Source: Astrocystis sublimbata
Taxonomy: Eukaryota; Ascomycota; Sordariomycetes; Xylariales; Xylariaceae
DNA length: 64,000 nt
Assembly: GCA_022453515.1 (NCBI GenBank)
Contig: JAJNNY010000016.1
Coordinates: forward strand, 558,001 to 622,000
Direction of reading: 5' to 3'
Under the pieces are notes generated by a model. That model had not been told where the DNA came from. It did no database searches and worked only from the letters and a program-made list of their open reading frames with translations. The position numbers and the translations under genes are program-made. Each line of letters begins with the position of its first letter. Position 1 is the stretch's first letter. Positions 44,644 through 55,472 of this stretch are shown in pieces.

Positions 44644-46254
44644 CCAGCGAGCAGCTGCAGTCCAGCGTTGCTCTGCTACAACGCACACATCCGCGCATCG
44701 GCGCAACCGCGAGGGTCCGTTTGGAATGGTTCAAATTCGAGGAGGCTGAACGTCAATGTCCATTCATCCAAGCAAGCCGTGAGATTGGGCGGGCACCACT
44801 ATGTACCTAGGGGCCTAGTATCCCCATCACTACGACGGTATTAGTATGGTGGCACAAGAACGGTTCAGCGACCCTGCCTCGCCTGCATCCCGAGATGAGC
44901 AGGCCGCCATTGGGACTGTGCGGGCAGCAGGCGAGCAGCATTTCTGACAGGCTCGACAGGCGAGGACAGGCTCGACATGATTTGAGGACTTCCAGGATGG
45001 CAGGCGAGGCAGGGACAGGGGCTGTGGTCTTCTGGCTCGATCCGAGAGCGCCACTGTTCCCAATAGGCTTGCGATGACACCTTGCCCCTGCTCGCCAGGT
45101 CCGCCCGAATGTCGCCGCCCGCGTGCCCCTCGACGCCACCAGTCACCCCAAAGCAGATTCTCGAACCTTCTGTGGGTTTGTTGAGCCAGACCGTGGGGAA
45201 GGCAAAAACTACTAGTCGTCGCATGGCTTCGGCTGGGGTTGCTTGGCGAGCTTGGGCGCAGTAACCAACCTCGCCAACCGCAGTACCCTCACTACTAGCA
45301 GGTACTATGCATGTAAAGACATCAACCATCTCGTCGCCTCTGAGCTATTGTGATGATGAAATAACGCATGGCACTGCATGGGAAATGCGACAACCTTGTG
45401 AATAGTAGGCACAATTTATAATGACCCTACTATGGAAGGCCGCTACTTCCCCGCATAACTGCCCGCTAAACCCCAGCTTGTGCTGTACAAAGTCCCGCGT
45501 TGTGTTTGTCGAACCCATTAAACGAACCCCCACGTCATCGTATCTATACTGACAATATCACAACATGCCGTACAACTAACTGTTGGAAACAGGCTTCCAT
45601 GGAACCTCAACCATTCCGCTGAGTAGCACATACAACACAACATTCACGAAAATTCGCTGGAACCCATGGCGCGGCGCTAAGTAGGTGCCAATGCCTATTG
45701 TAGTAGTTAATGCAATGGCTTTTGGACGCCGATAGTTTCATTATTAAAGGTGAAAGCACACATCTGCTCATCATGAAGGAGAAACTCAGGCCATATCGAC
45801 GTTGATGTAGTAGCAAGACAATGAGCAAGAACGTGTGTTTCATTGATGCGGATCAATCTTGTTGGCTTTGGTACAATCAATATAAGACGTTCAAGAAGAT
45901 GGTGTTGTTGCAAGTCGCACAGCCAGCTTCAATGAGTGGCCGGCTAGCCCTCTAATCTAAACATAGAGACCAGGTCCTCCTCACTGGGTATTTTGATAAA
46001 TAAACGACTCGTAATAGCCGGAAGACTTTGAGCATGTTGCTTGCTCGCGGATTTCTGTAGCACATTGCTACCCAATTCGAATCTCATCCATAGAACACCC
46101 AAACAATGTCCAAACAATGCCCAGTACCGCAAGCCCATTCCATACCGCATTCCATCCCAATCTAACCATGACACATGCTTAATTATGCTCTGCATGACCT
46201 GACTTGATTTGACTTGCCTGCTTGTTCTTTCGGGTCCCGTAATCACATCGACTC

Positions 46255-47415
46255 CTATATCAAAGCCCTCCCGTCTTCATGCGCTTCCGCCGCAGCAGGT
46301 TCCGCGGCCCCACTGCCGCCCACGATGGAATTCACAAACTCCTGATACCGGAACACCTCCCCCCGCCGCGCGCCTCCCAAACCACCCCCCATACTACTCT
46401 TGCTGAACGCCCTCCGTCCACTGAAGCCTGCAATGATCTTGTCCACCTCGGCGGGCGTGGGCGCGCGCTCGCCTTGCTCGGGCACCGTGCGCAACAGTGC
46501 GTCGCGAAGCTCCGCGAGATCCACCTGCCCGCTATCGTCGTCGTCAAAGGCCGAAAACGCCGACAGCAGCTCCGAGGCGGGGGAGAGGGCCGCCAGCGAG
46601 GTTGCGATCGAGTTGAGGAATGTGGCGAGGTTGAGAGTCTGGGGGCCGCCCGGTGGGAAGAACTGCGATATGTCGGAGGGGTTCGCTGGAAGACCTGTCA
46701 GAGTAGATACAAATTAGTAGTGTTTTTCGTCTTCATGCGTCGAGATCATATGATAAAGGAGGTGCCGGAAAGTGGAGTCTGGACGAGCAAGAGAGCAAGA
46801 GAAGGAGAGAGTAGATGCGAACCCAGCTGTGTCAACATGTCCACCACATCCTCTCGGTTCACCACGCCATCGCTATCCCTATCCATGATCTGGAACCCGT
46901 CGCGCAGCACGCGCACCTGCGCGGGCTGTAGCTGGGACAACGCGGTGCCGTGTCCGATGGGCTGATGCGAGGCCTTCGCAGGCGTGCGGGAGGCAATGTT
47001 CACCGGCGACCCCAACGACCCCGATGTCGGCTCCATTATATCGACGGAAGCGAACCTGCTACGCGGCGTCCGGCCCTCGCTATCCTGTGTTGTCTGGGGG
47101 TGGGACTGTGTCTGTGGCTTCGTTGGCGTCGAGGGATTCGCCAGTCTAGAGGGTGTGAATAAACTGGCGTTCTTTGTGGGCGAGGGTGTTGGCGTAGTCT
47201 GTCGGCTTGCTAGAGACGGCGAAACCGGCGATTCTGGTCTGCGGAAAGGGGAGCTTCGTGGCGAGTTGTAGCCCAAAGGAGAGGGCTTGTATCCTGGCAT
47301 GGCCTGCATATCAGGATTAGACTAGGGGAGAATCCAAAGTTCTCACATTTCGCAGTGATGGAAAGGTCTGAAACAGTGGGCTTGAGGTCAACTAGGCACA
47401 CTCGGCACATACCAT
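46255..47415 (-). CDS. EF-hand protein, myosin regulatory light chain-like
   Basis: Proposed exons 47415-47413, 47303-46823 and 46694-46255 give 307 residues. The first exon would hold only the ATG, followed at once by a GTATGT donor. The acceptor after CTGATATGCAG joins GCC ATG CCA GGA. Without it, a downstream ATG at 47309 or 47300 gives nearly the same protein. The first 125 residues are Ser/Pro/Thr-rich (SPLGYNSPRSSPFRRPESP). An EF-hand follows with a canonical loop DRDSDGVVNRED. A second calcium-loop-like segment, DDDDSGQVDLAEL, lies in the last exon. The layout of a long disordered N terminus with calmodulin-like lobes resembles fungal myosin regulatory light chains (Rlc1 type), which act at the cytokinetic ring. 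It could also be another calmodulin-like protein. The intron 46695-46822 is 128 nt, phase 1. Confidence 0.75.
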
Positions 47416-48332
47416 GGTTGCGATTTGGTGTCCCAGCAAGGGAGGCACGGTGACGATCCGATCCAAATGTAAACAGAGCGGCTGACGGGGAAGGAACCCT
47501 GCAGTTTAGAGTTGACTCAGTTGAGGAGACTGGAAAGGACCGATCCCGCTGCTGCTGCTCAGATGATGGAGGGTATTGATGGTCAAATGAACTATCCTGG
47601 ATTCGAGGTGTCGGCAAAATAAGCTATGATGAAGTGGTGGTGTCTCTCTTTCGCTTTCAAACGACGCAGGCTCGCCAGGCCCTCGGGTCGATACTTAGTG
47701 ATAGGTGCAGTGAGCGTCCGTCCCCACAGCAACCATCATAGTGGCCCATATTACCTACATAGCCCCCTACCTACCTAAGGGAACCTACCCATGTAGGTAC
47801 CTAGGTAGGTACCTCTTAGGAAAACGCAGGTACGTTTGATCAACATCTCATGGCTACTGGGTATCATTTTGCGGTCCGCCTAGGTGCGCTTTCTCTAAAC
47901 CTCAGGTTTTCATCATCTATGTCGATCGTCAGAAGACATATGAAAATATATGGGCTCTTAAGCAAACGCCAAGACTGTCCAAATGTTACTGGTGATCGAC
48001 GAAGGAAGGCTTTGTGCAGTTAAATTGGACAGGATTGCAAACTGTTGTCAGTGTGATAGAATTTTATTCGAGTTGCTAGTAAATACAAAAATTCCAGCCT
48101 GAGATATCATTCGTGTGAGTTGTAACTACAATAAAGCCGCGATCGCGGCTTGAGACCTTCGAAACATCAAGGCACCAGATTTTGACAAAAAGGGCCGCGT
48201 TGTGTGTGACATTTCCTTGTCCTCACATCACAGGGCCCCGGATGATAAATGGGAAATCAGATCGAACAAACGCTCAGAACTCCAACAAGCCAAGGCAAAG
48301 CCATTATAGAACCACGGGGAATAGATGCAAAG
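47416..48332. other. Intergenic region between light-chain-like gene and PacC gene
   Basis: Promoter side of the EF-hand gene and downstream side of PacC. A dense cluster of TACCTA/TAGGTA words lies at 47752-47815. No gene is seen. Confidence 0.6.
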
Positions 48333-50329
48333 CTATAGAGGTAGGGCAGGATACGCTGGTTGAGACGGCGGGCGAGCAGGTGGGTCAACTTCCATAGACG
48401 AGTTGGATTCGGGGCTTCCCGCATCAAACTCCTTGCGTCGGATACGCTCGTTGACGTACTCTCGGAGGAACTCGATGGTACGAACGTTCTCCAGCCAGAC
48501 TTCGTAGGCCTCATCCTCACGCTCCCGGGCGTCGGAGCTGCGTTCGGATTCAGCTGATGGTGAACTGACTGCCGACATAGCGGACTCAGCCTTGGGTGTG
48601 CGAGAGCCTTCGCGCTCAACAGCCGGTCTCGGGCCAGCACTTGCGCGCTGTAGCATGCTGCCAGAATAGCGACGACGGGGGTCAGGGTCGAAATTGGGAC
48701 CCAGAGTTGACGTGGCGGACTGGCCAGGGTAGCCTGAAGTCACGGCAGGCAGCGTCGGGTACAGTGCCGATGCTGTAGAGCTGTGTCGGGATTGCGGCGA
48801 GAATCCAGCCGAGGAGGCACTTGGAGAATGACCTGAAGTGTAGGACACGGAGCTGGATGGTGGCGTAGCAGCTGGTGTACCAGTCGACGAAACGGCAGTC
48901 ATAGGCGAAGCCACGTGTGCTGCCGAGTAGGCGTGAGCTCCCATCGTCGAGTGACTATGAGCAGCTGAATGAGGGGGAGAGTGACTATGTCGCATATTGA
49001 TTGGAATATATGGTGAGTTGGAGCTCTCGTAGATGGTGCTCTGCATTTGTTCTAGCATCTGGTCCATGCGAACCAGGTCGTTCTTTGTCCGTAGTTCGGG
49101 CATGGGTGGTAGTGCATAATGCTGGTAAGGGGCATGGCCATGGCCATCGACCGAAACAACAGGAGGAGCAGGGAGGTATTCAGTGCCCATTGAATGGGCA
49201 TGAATAGGCAACGCGCCATGAAGAGGGACGAGCCTCTGGCTGACCTGCTGGTACGAGGTAGGGTCAAGGTGGCGGCGCTTGGTGTCATTGAAGAACTCGT
49301 GCACCGCTTCATAAGATCTCTTGCGGTTATCATAGCCACCTGCAGCAGCTTGGTATCCCATGTGGTCGCCTCGCCCGCCCATGGTTTGATAATACATGGG
49401 AGCACCACCAAAGGAAGGTGGAGGCGCGTGATGATGCTGGTAATAGCTACCGTTGTGGCCGCCTGGATGAGCTGGCTGGCCGAAAGCAGCCGAGTTAGTC
49501 CGCATCTGACCATTATGGTCATAATAGCTAGAAGGTGCTGGGGAGGTGGTATTAGCCTCATTATAGCAATATCATGTTTGAGCGAGCCAGTGGTCCTACC
49601 TTTTCCGGGTGCTCTGTAAGTACCATTCATACCACCATGCTGGTCTGGGGACCGAACCAGAACAGAGTCATCAGCGTGAGTCTAGGGAAACAACATTAGT
49701 GAGTGTCTGAAACGTGTCACAACTGACGTGAGAGACCAATCAAAATGTGCGATGAATACAGCTGGAGTTCGTGATCCATCCATGCCAATGGGTTGATGGC
49801 TTGCCCACAGAGCTGTGGCATCATGCAGCGACGTAAATCCCCCCAAAATGAGAGTGCGTAGGATAATGTAGAACCAGTAGCTTACCTTTACATGCTTCTT
49901 GAGATCCTGGGGACGCTTGAATGATTTGCCGCAGAAGTCACACTTGTGAGGCTTGAGGGGCACATGTACTCTGATATGCGAGGTGATGTGATCCCGCTTT
50001 ACAGTTGTGATCCGGCATTGCGCCCATTGGCATTGTAAATTGAGGTTGTTGGTGCTCTTGCGTCCAACGTGCCTCTCGCAGATGTGTTCCTGTACACGGT
50101 CAGCCGCAATCCTACGGGCAGCGCGATCAGCACTTACGTAGAGAGTTTCCGCGGAGGTGAACTTCTCGCTGCAGTTGGCCCATTTGCAGGTCAAGGAGTC
50201 ATCCGAAGCGGGTGCACTGGACTGCGAGGTCGCGGCAGTTGAGGTGGAAGAGGCCGGCGTGGTGCCATCATTGGAGGCATTGCTGTCACCACCGGACCCC
50301 ACTGGATTACTATCCGGAGCTGCAGACAT
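48333..50329 (-). CDS. PACC: pH-response transcription factor PacC/RIM101
   Basis: Four exons, 50329-50138, 50089-49886, 49681-49600 and 49537-48333, give 560 residues. PacC is activated by proteolysis at alkaline pH and binds GCCARG sites in the nucleus. Three C2H2 zinc fingers occupy about residues 48-133 ([20 protein letters not shown] followed by KRPQDLKKH). The second finger is split by the 48-nt intron 50090-50137. [18 protein letters not shown] segment with nuclear-localisation character lies near residue 205. The [13 protein letters not shown] region and [13 protein letters not shown] segment correspond to the conserved region near the signalling-protease site. The acidic, charged C terminus ([21 protein letters not shown]) matches the inhibitory region. 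The intron 49682-49885 is 204 nt. The upstream region carries an unusual number of PacC target hexamers. Confidence 0.94.
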
Positions 50330-50617
50330 GATCCTTGCGGCTTCTCAGGGGTTGAGCCTGAGGCTGGTTGCAAGTTGCAGACGGTCACGTGAGTGAGCAC
50401 TGTTGCTGTCGGATTGTCGGAGGAAGCCTTTTTCCGTGCTGACCTGGACAGACCTTTTTTACCAAGACCTTGGTAGAAGCGGGGCTAGGCCGGATTGGAC
50501 AAGGTGATAAGGCAATAGCAAGTAGAGAGGGTGCCTCCAATTCACTGCAGGGACCAGATTGGACACACAGTATGTCTTGGCAATATGTTAAGTTGGAAGT
50601 ATGAATGCAAGCATGAA

Positions 50618-52203
50618 GCCAAGGACAAAAATGGTATTTTTAAGAAAGCAGAAGTAAGTTTCCAAACAAAGAAGAAACGGACCAAAACAGAACAGAATGC
50701 CGATGGGCGAGCAAGCGCAGTTTATGTAAATTGGGCGCTCTTGCTGCTCCTGATTCTGGGCGGTAGGCCATAGCGATGGGGCAGGCGGAAAACTCTTGGC
50801 AACGGGTCTCTTGCCGTCGGGGTGTAGCAGTATCTCGGGCATGATTGGATACTGTGGAGGGGTTGAGTACCGGCTCCGGTGGAGTACCTCATCAGCAGCA
50901 GCAAGCCAAGCAAAGAGCCAAGTTCCTTCTTCTCCTCAGCGACAAGCCCGCCAAGACACGCCAAGCACATATAAGCTCTTGGCGGGCGCTTGGCGTAATC
51001 TTGGCAGAGTCCGATTGCTCGATGTAGCCCCTGCCGACTGCCCGAGTACTGCTGCCCTTGGGTATGACAGACAAATAGTGTAAGGAGAGCTACGCATATG
51101 TGTAATCAGGTTTTGGTCTTGTGGCAACAGCCTAGGCCAATTGGCATCTCCCCCATTGCTTTCTCTCTCTCTTCATTCTTCTTTTCTTCTGGCGAATCTC
51201 TCTCATTCTGCTTCATCCCCCCCTGCAGTTTTTTTTTTCTCTTTTTGGCTTGCTTTTGAATAAGTTCAGCTTTTGTTTATTTAGTGTTTGTGCTCGCATT
51301 TGCGTGGCACGTCTCCCGCCTTGCCGCCCAGCTTTTTGGTAATAGTAACAGACTCGAGCAATATCTCTTGGCTTCCGGGTGCTCCTGTGCCGAGTCTCTC
51401 GCTGCGCCCACCTTGGCACTCGTCTTGGCTATCTTGGCTATGATCTTGGCCTCCTTGGCATTGTCCATCGTGCCACACACGATCAATGCGACTTGGCTCA
51501 TTGCACGGTTGCAGCAGCTGATGGATTTTACAGCTTCCTTTATGATGATTAGGTGATTCTCGAGCCGTACACGTGTATCTTAACCGGGCCATAGTAAGCT
51601 CAGTGACAGACTAGGTAGGAACTTTCCCTCTCCATTTTTGGCCAGTTTCTTTTTATGGAGTTTGGTTCGACCTTCCGCGGGCGAATCTTCTAATCGGCTC
51701 GAGGTTGTCTGGCTGTCTGGCACGTGTCTGGGTGCACGCACTTTTGCGACATTGCCTAACCTTATGCACCAAGTTCGATTTCAGGTGATGGTTGAGATGC
51801 CGGCCGCAGTACGCTCTAGGCTTTACTCATAGATACTACCTCAGCAATATCTTGCTGTAGTATACGCAGCCCGTCCGAGCCCGTCCTTCCGGATACACTC
51901 TGTTTTTTAATATCAGCTATACTCCGTGCCGAGTGACTGGACTTTGACAGCGGAAGTAGCTTTGGCATGCTTGATACTCTTACATCCGGCAATCTGGCAC
52001 CAGGCTCGCCAGGGTCTTGGGTTTGTCTTGGATTCTTGGAGCTTCTTACACAGTCATCAACTCCGCCAGGGGCCAAGCCTTGGTAGCCTTGGTATTCCTC
52101 TCCGCCCGCCAAGGAAGCTCTTGGCCCTCGTCCGCTTGACATTGAACGTTGGACAGCTCGGCGCAGGTTGAGAACGGCGTACCGGTTCGCGGTAGACGCC
52201 AAG
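50618..52203. promoter_or_regulatory. Dense cluster of PacC-type GCCARG hexamers upstream of the PacC gene
   Basis: About 22 copies of GCCAAG or GCCAGG (either strand) counted by eye over 1.6 kb, where one or two are expected by chance in random DNA. Examples: 50905-50910, 50917-50922, 50950-50955, 50960-50965, 50978-50983, 50989-50994, 51000-51005, 51412-51417, 51424-51429, 51433-51438, 51445-51450, 51454-51459, 51492-51497, 52072-52077, 52108-52113, 52120-52125 and 52198-52203. PacC genes are known to be under control of PacC itself, so a feedback role is inferred. The same stretch probably includes a long leader. Confidence 0.7.
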
Positions 52204-55200
52204 TGGCCTCCCCTTGTGCGTAAGGCCGAATCAACAGGTAGCCTTTGTTTGGACCGAGCAGCTACCCAGCGACCGCTTGCTTGGGACAGGTAATAAGAAT
52301 GACATCAATCCGGCCTTGAGGGTTGCTATACATATCCTCATCTTCATTCAACCTTCATCATGGAAAGGACACAACAAACTGTTACGAGACCACCATTCTG
52401 GAAATTGTCACCCAGGCATTGGGACGAACAATTGTGAAACTCAGCACGCACGACACGAGCAGTAACTGGGTAACGCCTGGCTATTTGCGTCACCATAGGA
52501 CTTGTTCCAAGATACGCATAACGTAACGTTTGCCGCTCCCCACTGGTGATTTCGGCTCCGTTGATTATGGTCTTTCAGGGTAATTTTTCCTGGCTTATTA
52601 TGACATATGCCGTCATGCTCCACCGAACTTATTGGTCGACCGGCCGCAGTCACCTCCTCGCTTGGATTGTTGGTTCCGATATCACCACAAAATGTGAATG
52701 CTCACAGCACCTTATATGACGAAGTCGAGAAGCAGCTCATTGAGCTTTTCTACAGTAGTGGACTACCCTTAATACGCGATGGCCAACATGTGATACTTGT
52801 TTGTCCTGCAGTATGACCAAAATAGTTATTCGCGCCATCGGTCCAAGGTTGAAGGGACTAGGTTTAGTTTCCCGGTGCCAAAATCACTGAGGCTCACACC
52901 ATCCACTCACCTAACTCGGTACGTATATCATCAGCACCCATGTATGTTATCAACAGTGTGTGTTGTCCCAGTTTGCCAAATGACCTCCGTGGCTGCGCCT
53001 TTTGGTTGTGGCTGCTGTCGTCAAACAAGCTACATAAGATGGCAGTGCTGCTGCGTTGATAAAGAACACAGCCTTCAAGTTCGTAGACGAATTGTTTCGT
53101 GCCAGCCTTTCGAGTGGGTTCGGGACACTGCACTCGGCCTTGTAGAGTACCTTGTGCACTCTTTGTCTAGTAATAATATTGCTTATGATTGGCTAGCCGG
53201 GCATTATCTCTTCCCATGATCAAGGTTATTTGCGATGGTCTTTACTAATTTTGAGTAATTAACTGAAGTCTGAACTAGGAGTTCCTCCATTTTCACTGAT
53301 AACGGGGACGCCCAGTGACCACCATTATTCTATCTTCACTCCTTGTACTCGTTGTGTAGAGACTAATTTTGGGGCTGGATGCACTGTCAATGCTGAAGGG
53401 GAATTGTCTAAGCTGGTTGATTCGAAGTTTATGGTGACATGGCCTAGTTGTGCACTGTTACGCTGCCCCCTATCATGTGTCCGTTTGAGGCTTCTATGTT
53501 CCATGCCAAGAAATGAGCCAAAACAGCGAAACCCAATAGCGCTGTTAAAACGAACCCAACCTACTATTTGTATAGGCCACCTGGCAGACTACTTCACTGC
53601 AAGGTACCTATGTACTTTAGCATAGCCCAAAATCGACGAGGTTTTTCTTGTGAGATATGTCTGTTGTGACATAATTATTATACGCAAATGATACTTTGAG
53701 TATCGCGCTGTTGAGATGCGCTTCATAGTCGGTAGCCATGACATAACCCCGTAAATGTCTGCATGAGATAAGTTGTTTGAATTGCATGATATGTATTTTA
53801 ATCGAATCTATATCATCCCATACGCACTTGTCATTGAACAGTATAGCCAAGAAATACGGATTAGACGTGCAGGTCTGGATCACAATATGAACGACTCCCA
53901 TTGCTCTGTGACAATTGGCATGGAAGCAGATAGTTCATTAAAAACAAATCAATCACACGTAATTCCAAGGAATGGCGCAGCCTGGTCGGTCGTCTTACGA
54001 GAGGAGCCCAGAGACACTCGCTGATCAATTCAGGAGTCCTATTTGGTTGACAGATACGAAGCGTATCCCACTTGGACCAGTTAATCATATGTATTCGATC
54101 TTACGTCATAGCTTTACGCTGCCCTCGAAGAGGATGGAATCGGCGCGGTTAGATCGCATAGTAAAGAAAGACATTGGTAACTGAATTATCAGCAATTGAA
54201 TTTCCTAGAAGTCAATGTTGTCTTTGTGCCTTAACGAAAGGAGCGAGCAATGACGCCATTTTATGACTTTTTATGCGAGCCTCGCCTCGAGAAGTTAATC
54301 CCATAGGGTCATGGACCAGACATTACGATCTCATGCTATGTTTCTGTATTTGGCTGGGGGAATCTCCCGAGTCGTAAGGCATCCGTCTCTGAAGATACTG
54401 ATGTAGATATGTTGGCGGAGACAACGTCACCGGGCTTATCAATATCGATAAAGAAACAAGCACTACGATACTAACCAACATTATTCGGAGATGAGAAGTA
54501 ATAGAGTTCACGCATAACATTTGATAATAACCAACATCTGTATAATTCAATCACGTTGTATAAATTTGCTGCAAGCATGAGTTTCCCATCAGGAGCTGCG
54601 GGCTATAACGTGTTACAAGCTGAACGGATAGGTAAGAATCACAAGCAGGCGATTCGAGTCATAAACAGCTTGTCTGAGTGTTATAATTCATTCCACGATA
54701 CTTTGGTAACCTGGCATATTGCGATGATGTGGAGCGGGCGCATGAAGGAGATGTTAAGAGTCAAGTTTGTAGAGAATGGAAAGGAAAAAGTCTTGCTGCG
54801 AGGTGTTTGTGATATTTTAGACCTCACACGTGAGAAAGAGTCGAATAAAGCGTCCAATTCAATCATGTATATACCCTTATCTGGGTACGGACTCCCGAGT
54901 CGTGTGATTTGCCTATGTAGTTCCTTCAAATTCAAATTTGACCAAGGTTGTTTTTTTATTCCGAGTCCCAAGTTTACCTGCTGCCCCTTCATCTGTAGGT
55001 AATTGAAGGCCGGCCACTGCGTTTAGGTACCTACATGTAGGTAGGTACTTACTTCTCGAGCCTCTCTAGGCACCTCCTAGGTTGGCGAGTAGGTGCAGCG
55101 TTCAGGTGGCTGGAAGCCTGGAATTGAGCCCCACTTCACGTCGTCACTGCTGCCCATGGGTGACCACTCAGAAGGGATAGCTTAGGTTGCTTGACCAGCT

Positions 55201-55472
55201 CTCGCCTGGGCAGGCACCGAGGGCACTTCCAGGACCCGAGAGGACTCAGGAGGAGCTTCTATCCTCGACCACCGTGTTGCAAGCTTCGTCATCATCCCCG
55301 TTGCTACATTGGACGCGCCCATTCACTCTTCCACTGTCGCCGTCTTACCATCCATCCATCGAGGGGCCCCCGAGGTCCTCTCGACGTTGTGCATTCCTTT
55401 CGCATTCCTTTCTCATCCCCAAATCAAACCCATCTCCTGGTCCTCCAGCATTCATGCAACAACGCTGATACC
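52204..55472. other. Gene-free stretch between the PacC upstream region and PAN1
   Basis: No recognisable gene over 3.2 kb. The longest open frame, 148 codons at 54556-55002 on the plus strand, shows no known motif. Sequence from about 53200 to 54950 is AT-richer than the genes around it, which could indicate an old decayed element, but no repeats or protein remnants were identified. TACCTA motifs lie at 55024-55052. The last 250 bases are probably the PAN1 leader. Confidence 0.5.

Larger units (their letters stand above)
42604..46254. other. Long gene-free stretch with microsatellites
   Basis: About 3.6 kb without a supportable gene. It contains a 13-base G run (42693-42705), TAGGTA motifs (42995-43055), an ACAGC repeat at 44097-44117 and a TTG triplet run at 44601-44642. 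The longest open frames (44146-44844 plus, 44865-45329 minus) are composed of low-complexity or arginine-rich text without family features; part of the first exists only because of the TTG run. A long leader or non-coding transcript for the TPR-J gene is possible but not shown. Confidence 0.5.

Noticed and set aside
44146..44844. 232-codon plus-strand frame upstream of the TPR-J-protein gene
   Set aside because: Part of its length comes from the TTG microsatellite, which codes a run of Cys here. The rest is arginine/serine-rich without family features.
44865..45329. 154-codon minus-strand frame
   Set aside because: No recognisable domain and no supporting splice signals; treated as chance.
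54556..55002. 148-codon plus-strand frame upstream of PAN1
   Set aside because: No known motif, no plausible splice partner, irregular composition; length is compatible with chance in this stretch.
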